The translations under genes were made by a program, and so were the position numbers. From contig JACREY010000017.1 of assembly GCA_016218085.1 (NCBI GenBank), positions 1 through 64,000 on the forward strand: 64,000 bases of DNA, given 5' to 3'. How positions within the stretch are numbered: position 1 is the stretch's first letter; each line of letters opens with the position of its first letter. The stretch is from Ignavibacteriota bacterium. Its GTDB lineage: Bacteria > Bacteroidota > Ignavibacteria > Tepidaquicellales > Tepidaquicellaceae. The notes below the pieces were generated by a model. That model was not told where the DNA came from and searched no databases. It saw only the letters and a program-made list of their open reading frames with translations. This document shows positions 61,664 to 64,000 of the stretch, piece after piece.

Positions 61664-62692
61664 TTACTTATTGTCTTCTTTTGCATTGTTAAACGGATTC
61701 GAACCGAATCGATAGCTCATTGCAATAAACGGGTTAAAAATTCCCGTTTCTCTGTTAAGAGCATCCACATCTCCGGGTTTAATGGTCTGAAATTCCGTAA
61801 ACCTTCCCGAAGGTCGCAAATCCCATCTGAAAAGCACCCCGGCAATAAAATTCAAATTCCAGTTATATGTGAATGATATTCCGCCGAGAATTACAGGTCT
61901 GTTCAAATCAATTCCTATTCCACCGCAGGGACCAATACACCAGTTATCATTCTTCCTTTCCGATGAAATCCAGGAGAAAAATATCGCCGGCACAAAATCA
62001 CCTTCCGTTCTGCTCTTATCCGTTAAAGTCGCAATGCAGGAATCCGGCGTAATCTGCCTTAAATTAAAAACCCTTGACTGTAGAAAGACATTTGAAGCAA
62101 ATGCAAAACCGTAAGACGTCAACCACTCTCCTCTAGTGCCTGCATCATAAATTACTGTCCATTTTTTTCCGTCTTCACGTTCGATTGTTATTACTAATTT
62201 TTCCCCTTTCGATATTCCCTTTGCATAAGAAAAATCTTTTTTTGTATGATATACTAATTTATCCGCATAATTAATAATATCACTTGCTTGTGATTGGCAC
62301 GAATCATTTTTTAGTTTTTTTGTTAAATCGTTAATCTCATTGATATATTGAGACACTTCTTTTTCTTCTTTAACATTTGAAAGACTGTCACAAGCAGTTT
62401 TTAATTTGCTGAGTATAATTCCGCACATAGTTGTTTCGGGAACTCTAGTTGTTTCTAATATTTTATTATCTAATTTTTCAATCGGAGTAACTACTTTTAC
62501 CGCATTGACATAATAGCTTTTTGTCGGAATTAAATTAATTATTTTCGTTTTAAAAACAGAGCAAGGGTCAACACTTACCGTAACTATAGTTCCTGCATCA
62601 TTCGCCGCAAGGTTAATTATTCTTCCGTCCTGTGCATAAGTTACGCAGAAAATCAGAACCGTAAATATAATACAAAAAATTATTTTTTTCAT
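61664..62692 (-). CDS. Exported protein of unknown function
   Basis: A 342-residue protein with signal peptide (1-20, VLIFCVTYAQ). The middle (about 105-150) is helical and Lys/Asp-rich. The C-terminal half has beta strands with aromatic ends (FVPAIFFSWISSERK, GISFTYNWNLNFIAGVLFRWDL) and ends NPFIAMSYRFG plus a short tail, as in a small outer-membrane barrel. The family is not recognised. It is a single gene. Confidence 0.6.
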   Translation of the reverse strand: MKKIIFCIIFTVLIFCVTYAQDGRIINLAANDAGTIVTVSVDPCSVFKTKIINLIPTKSYYVNAVKVVTPIEKLDNKILETTRVPETTMCGIILSKLKTACDSLSNVKEEKEVSQYINEINDLTKKLKNDSCQSQASDIINYADKLVYHTKKDFSYAKGISKGEKLVITIEREDGKKWTVIYDAGTRGEWLTSYGFAFASNVFLQSRVFNLRQITPDSCIATLTDKSRTEGDFVPAIFFSWISSERKNDNWCIGPCGGIGIDLNRPVILGGISFTYNWNLNFIAGVLFRWDLRPSGRFTEFQTIKPGDVDALNRETGIFNPFIAMSYRFGSNPFNNAKEDNK

Positions 62693-63004
62693 ATTGTTTT
62701 ATTTTATGATTTAAGAAATCTGTTTTTTTAAGATTATTCTTAACCGGAGGCGTCGGATCCCGTATTTATTCCGCAAATAATTAGTAAATAATAAAAGTTT
62801 TTTCAGGCTCCTCCGCTTTTCCTGTTATCCGAATTGATTTTGTCAATATTTGTAATTTATTAAAGCGGGATTTCATAATCAAGATTTATTTTTATGTTTA
62901 AAACCGTTTTATTTCCTCGAAAACCGGCGAAATAAAGCGCTTTCCATAGAATTTTAATGATTCATTTCTTGTTTTTAAAAAGAAATTACAAAAAGGAGAA
63001 CAAA
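62693..63004. other. Intergenic region with one hairpin
   Basis: No gene. At about 62908-62932 TTTTATTTC and GAAATAAAG form a stem around TCGAAAACCGGC, 70 bp ahead of the TenA/CADD-like start. It may be a leader structure or a terminator for unknown upstream transcription. The rest is unstructured. Confidence 0.4.
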
Positions 63005-63562
63005 ATGAATTTAAAGCATAAACTGCTCGACCATCCGTTTTATCAGGCGTGGGAAAAAGGTGAAATCACAAAAGAACAGCTTTCATCATACGCAGCATCC
63101 TATAATGAATTTATCAAAATGATTCCCGAATTCTGGTCGGCTGTGATTTCCACATTCGATTCAAAAAGCGAAGAGGGCAAAAAAATAATCGGAGATGAAA
63201 CCGCTCACGTTAATCTCTGGAAAAAATGGTCTGATACTCTTCCCGGTTCGGAAAATTTCCCGTCAATGGATAGTGAAATTAATGCCTTCGCGGGTATGAA
63301 TCCGTCTGAACTGCTCGGCGCTATCCACGCATTCGAAATCCAGCAGCCCGATGTCGCGAGAACAAAAAAGGAAGGGCTGATGAAGCATTATGGTTTCAAT
63401 GAAAGCGATTTGATTTATTTTGACGAACATATGAATGAAGCAGAACATATCGGGTACGGAGATATGCTTGCAAAGAATTTTACAGACCGCAACGAATTCG
63501 AAAAAGGATTTGAAAAAGGCTCTCAGATAATTTATAACAGCCTCGATAAATTCATAAACTGA
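63005..63562 (+). CDS. TenA/PqqC/CADD-like haem-oxygenase-fold protein
   Basis: A 185-residue all-helical protein from the ATG at 63005, which has AAAGGAGA upstream; an ATG at 62957 is rejected as it adds an unrelated basic stretch. It is similar to the CADD group of the PqqC/TenA fold: HPFYQAWEKGEITKEQLSSY, GDETAHVNLWKKW, HAFEIQQPDVAR, YFDEHMNEAEH. Carboxylate and His residues E65, H68, E111, H142 and H148 could form a dimetal site, but spacing in the last motif (H-x5-H) differs from the H-x3-D-x2-H pattern I know from CADD. In Chlamydia, CADD takes part in para-aminobenzoate formation. A similar role here is a guess. Confidence 0.75.
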   Translation: MNLKHKLLDHPFYQAWEKGEITKEQLSSYAASYNEFIKMIPEFWSAVISTFDSKSEEGKKIIGDETAHVNLWKKWSDTLPGSENFPSMDSEINAFAGMNPSELLGAIHAFEIQQPDVARTKKEGLMKHYGFNESDLIYFDEHMNEAEHIGYGDMLAKNFTDRNEFEKGFEKGSQIIYNSLDKFIN

Positions 63563-63584
63563 TTGTTCCACAACTAATAAGGGA

Positions 63585-63630
63585 AAGGAATTCTTATAAA
63601 GTTTATTTTAAAAGGATTCCTTTTTATTTT
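63585..63630 (+). terminator. Probable terminator
   Basis: AAAGGAAT (about 63585-63592) pairs with ATTCCTTT (about 63616-63623) across a 23-nt A+T-rich loop, followed by a T-run. It ends the CADD-like gene. Confidence 0.6.
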
Positions 63631-63632
63631 TA

Positions 63633-63720
63633 CCATCCCGTCGCGGGTAGTCTCTCCGATGTTTTTTATCGGAGTCTAACCCGTCTCGGGGAGTCTCTTC
63701 GATGTTTTTTATCGGAGGAC
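63633..63720. repeat. Tandem 42-bp hairpin repeat
   Basis: Two copies of GTCTCTCCGATGTTTTTTAT followed by CGGAG (63650-63674 and 63692-63716; one mismatch), 42 bp apart. Each forms a CTCCGAT/ATCGGAG stem with a GTTTTTT loop. Flanking CCCGTCGCGGG and CCCGTCTCGGG palindromes alternate with them. Confidence 0.75.
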
Positions 63721-64000
63721 TCCCGAGAAAATTCTCTGCTAAATAATTATATAATTTAACTACTTCATCAATTATTAACAATTAATTCCGTTTGCCACTG
63801 ATGCACAGATTAATGGCTTAAATTTTACCGGCTAAAGCCATTTTTAATTGCAACTTTACCACGACCTAAAGGTCGTGGCTATTGAGCGAAAAGAAAAAAC
63901 AATACCTTAAAAACGTTACCACGCAGGAGCTTGGTAAAGAGATAAAGAAATTTCTTTTTTTGATTTTTTAATTAATATTTAAATCGCAAACTTGTAATGT
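63721..64000. repeat. Repeat-rich tail
   Basis: No gene. CCACGACC-TAAA-GGTCGTGG (63859-63878) is a perfect 8-bp stem. GGCTAAAGCC occurs at about 63829 and also at about 127 in the left end. GTTACCACGCAGGAGCTTGGTAA (about 63914-63936) is a decayed form of the hairpin at 214-237. Both window ends thus share repeat types. Confidence 0.65.

Noticed and set aside
1-64000. tRNA, rRNA, tmRNA, RNase P RNA or riboswitch
   Set aside because: Intergenic regions were read for cloverleaf-like arms and conserved cores; none was convincing, though short RNAs could be missed by eye.

Overview
The window looks like a chromosomal segment of a Bacteroidota/Chlorobiota-group bacterium, most probably an Ignavibacteria-type lineage. 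The evidence is direct. Five secreted proteins end in a type IX secretion (Por) C-terminal sorting domain with the QNYPNPFNP motif. lpxC and fabZ are fused into one gene. A near-perfect Bacteroidota promoter (TTGACA, 17 bp, TATATTTG) lies ahead of blaI. An S46 dipeptidyl-peptidase and a septoil-knot (formerly DUF6150) protein are also typical of the group. I see no rRNA, tRNA, CRISPR array, prophage or complete insertion sequence.

Layout. 0-0.5 kb is a repeat-filled gap. 0.5-4.4 kb holds a polyprenyl-phosphate sugar transferase, a small membrane protein and an Omp28-like T9SS cargo in one run. 4.4-9.8 kb holds a MarR regulator, a membrane metallophosphoesterase, uvrA and a phage Gp37/Gp68-type protein. 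9.8-12.5 kb is an accessory-looking stretch: mosaic palindromic repeats surround an AT-rich arylamine N-acetyltransferase, a DUF971 protein and a secreted septoil-knot protein built from six YDYQA repeats. 12.7-23.8 kb carries housekeeping genes: glucan phosphorylase, threonine dehydrogenase, EamA transporter, PQQ-propeller lipoprotein plus PEGA protein, a TPR protein, and a lytR_C-rsfS-pdxA-ftsE cluster. 23.8-32.2 kb is a T9SS cargo cluster that includes a tandem duplicated pair.

32.3-43.2 kb holds pgk, a four-helix-bundle (S23) gene, and a long leftward envelope operon: ddl, ftsB/divIC, trpS, uppS, bamA, two ompH/skp genes, lpxD and lpxC-fabZ. It couples peptidoglycan precursor, lipid carrier, outer-membrane protein assembly and lipid A synthesis. 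lpxA, the expected last gene, is not there. 43.4-50.8 kb has PHP, ribH, an IMPase/MBL/membrane-protein cluster, mrp, murB and an aminopeptidase. 50.8-57.3 kb holds pepP, small secreted or membrane proteins, a PhzF protein, a secreted alpha/beta hydrolase-rhodanese fusion and an S46 peptidase. 57.5-59.2 kb is a BlaI / M56-TonB regulatory pair with three matching operator dyads laid over its promoter. 59.2-64 kb holds a DUF6530 gene, a lone hutU, an unknown secreted protein, a TenA/CADD-like protein and another repeat-rich tail.

No obvious new multi-gene defence or biosynthetic system is visible. The signals most worth following are small: heptanucleotide tandem repeats that begin in or beside stop codons (four genes here), the mosaic palindromic repeat family (one apparent copy inside murB), the septoil-knot protein with near-identical DNA repeats, and the triple BlaI-type operator.
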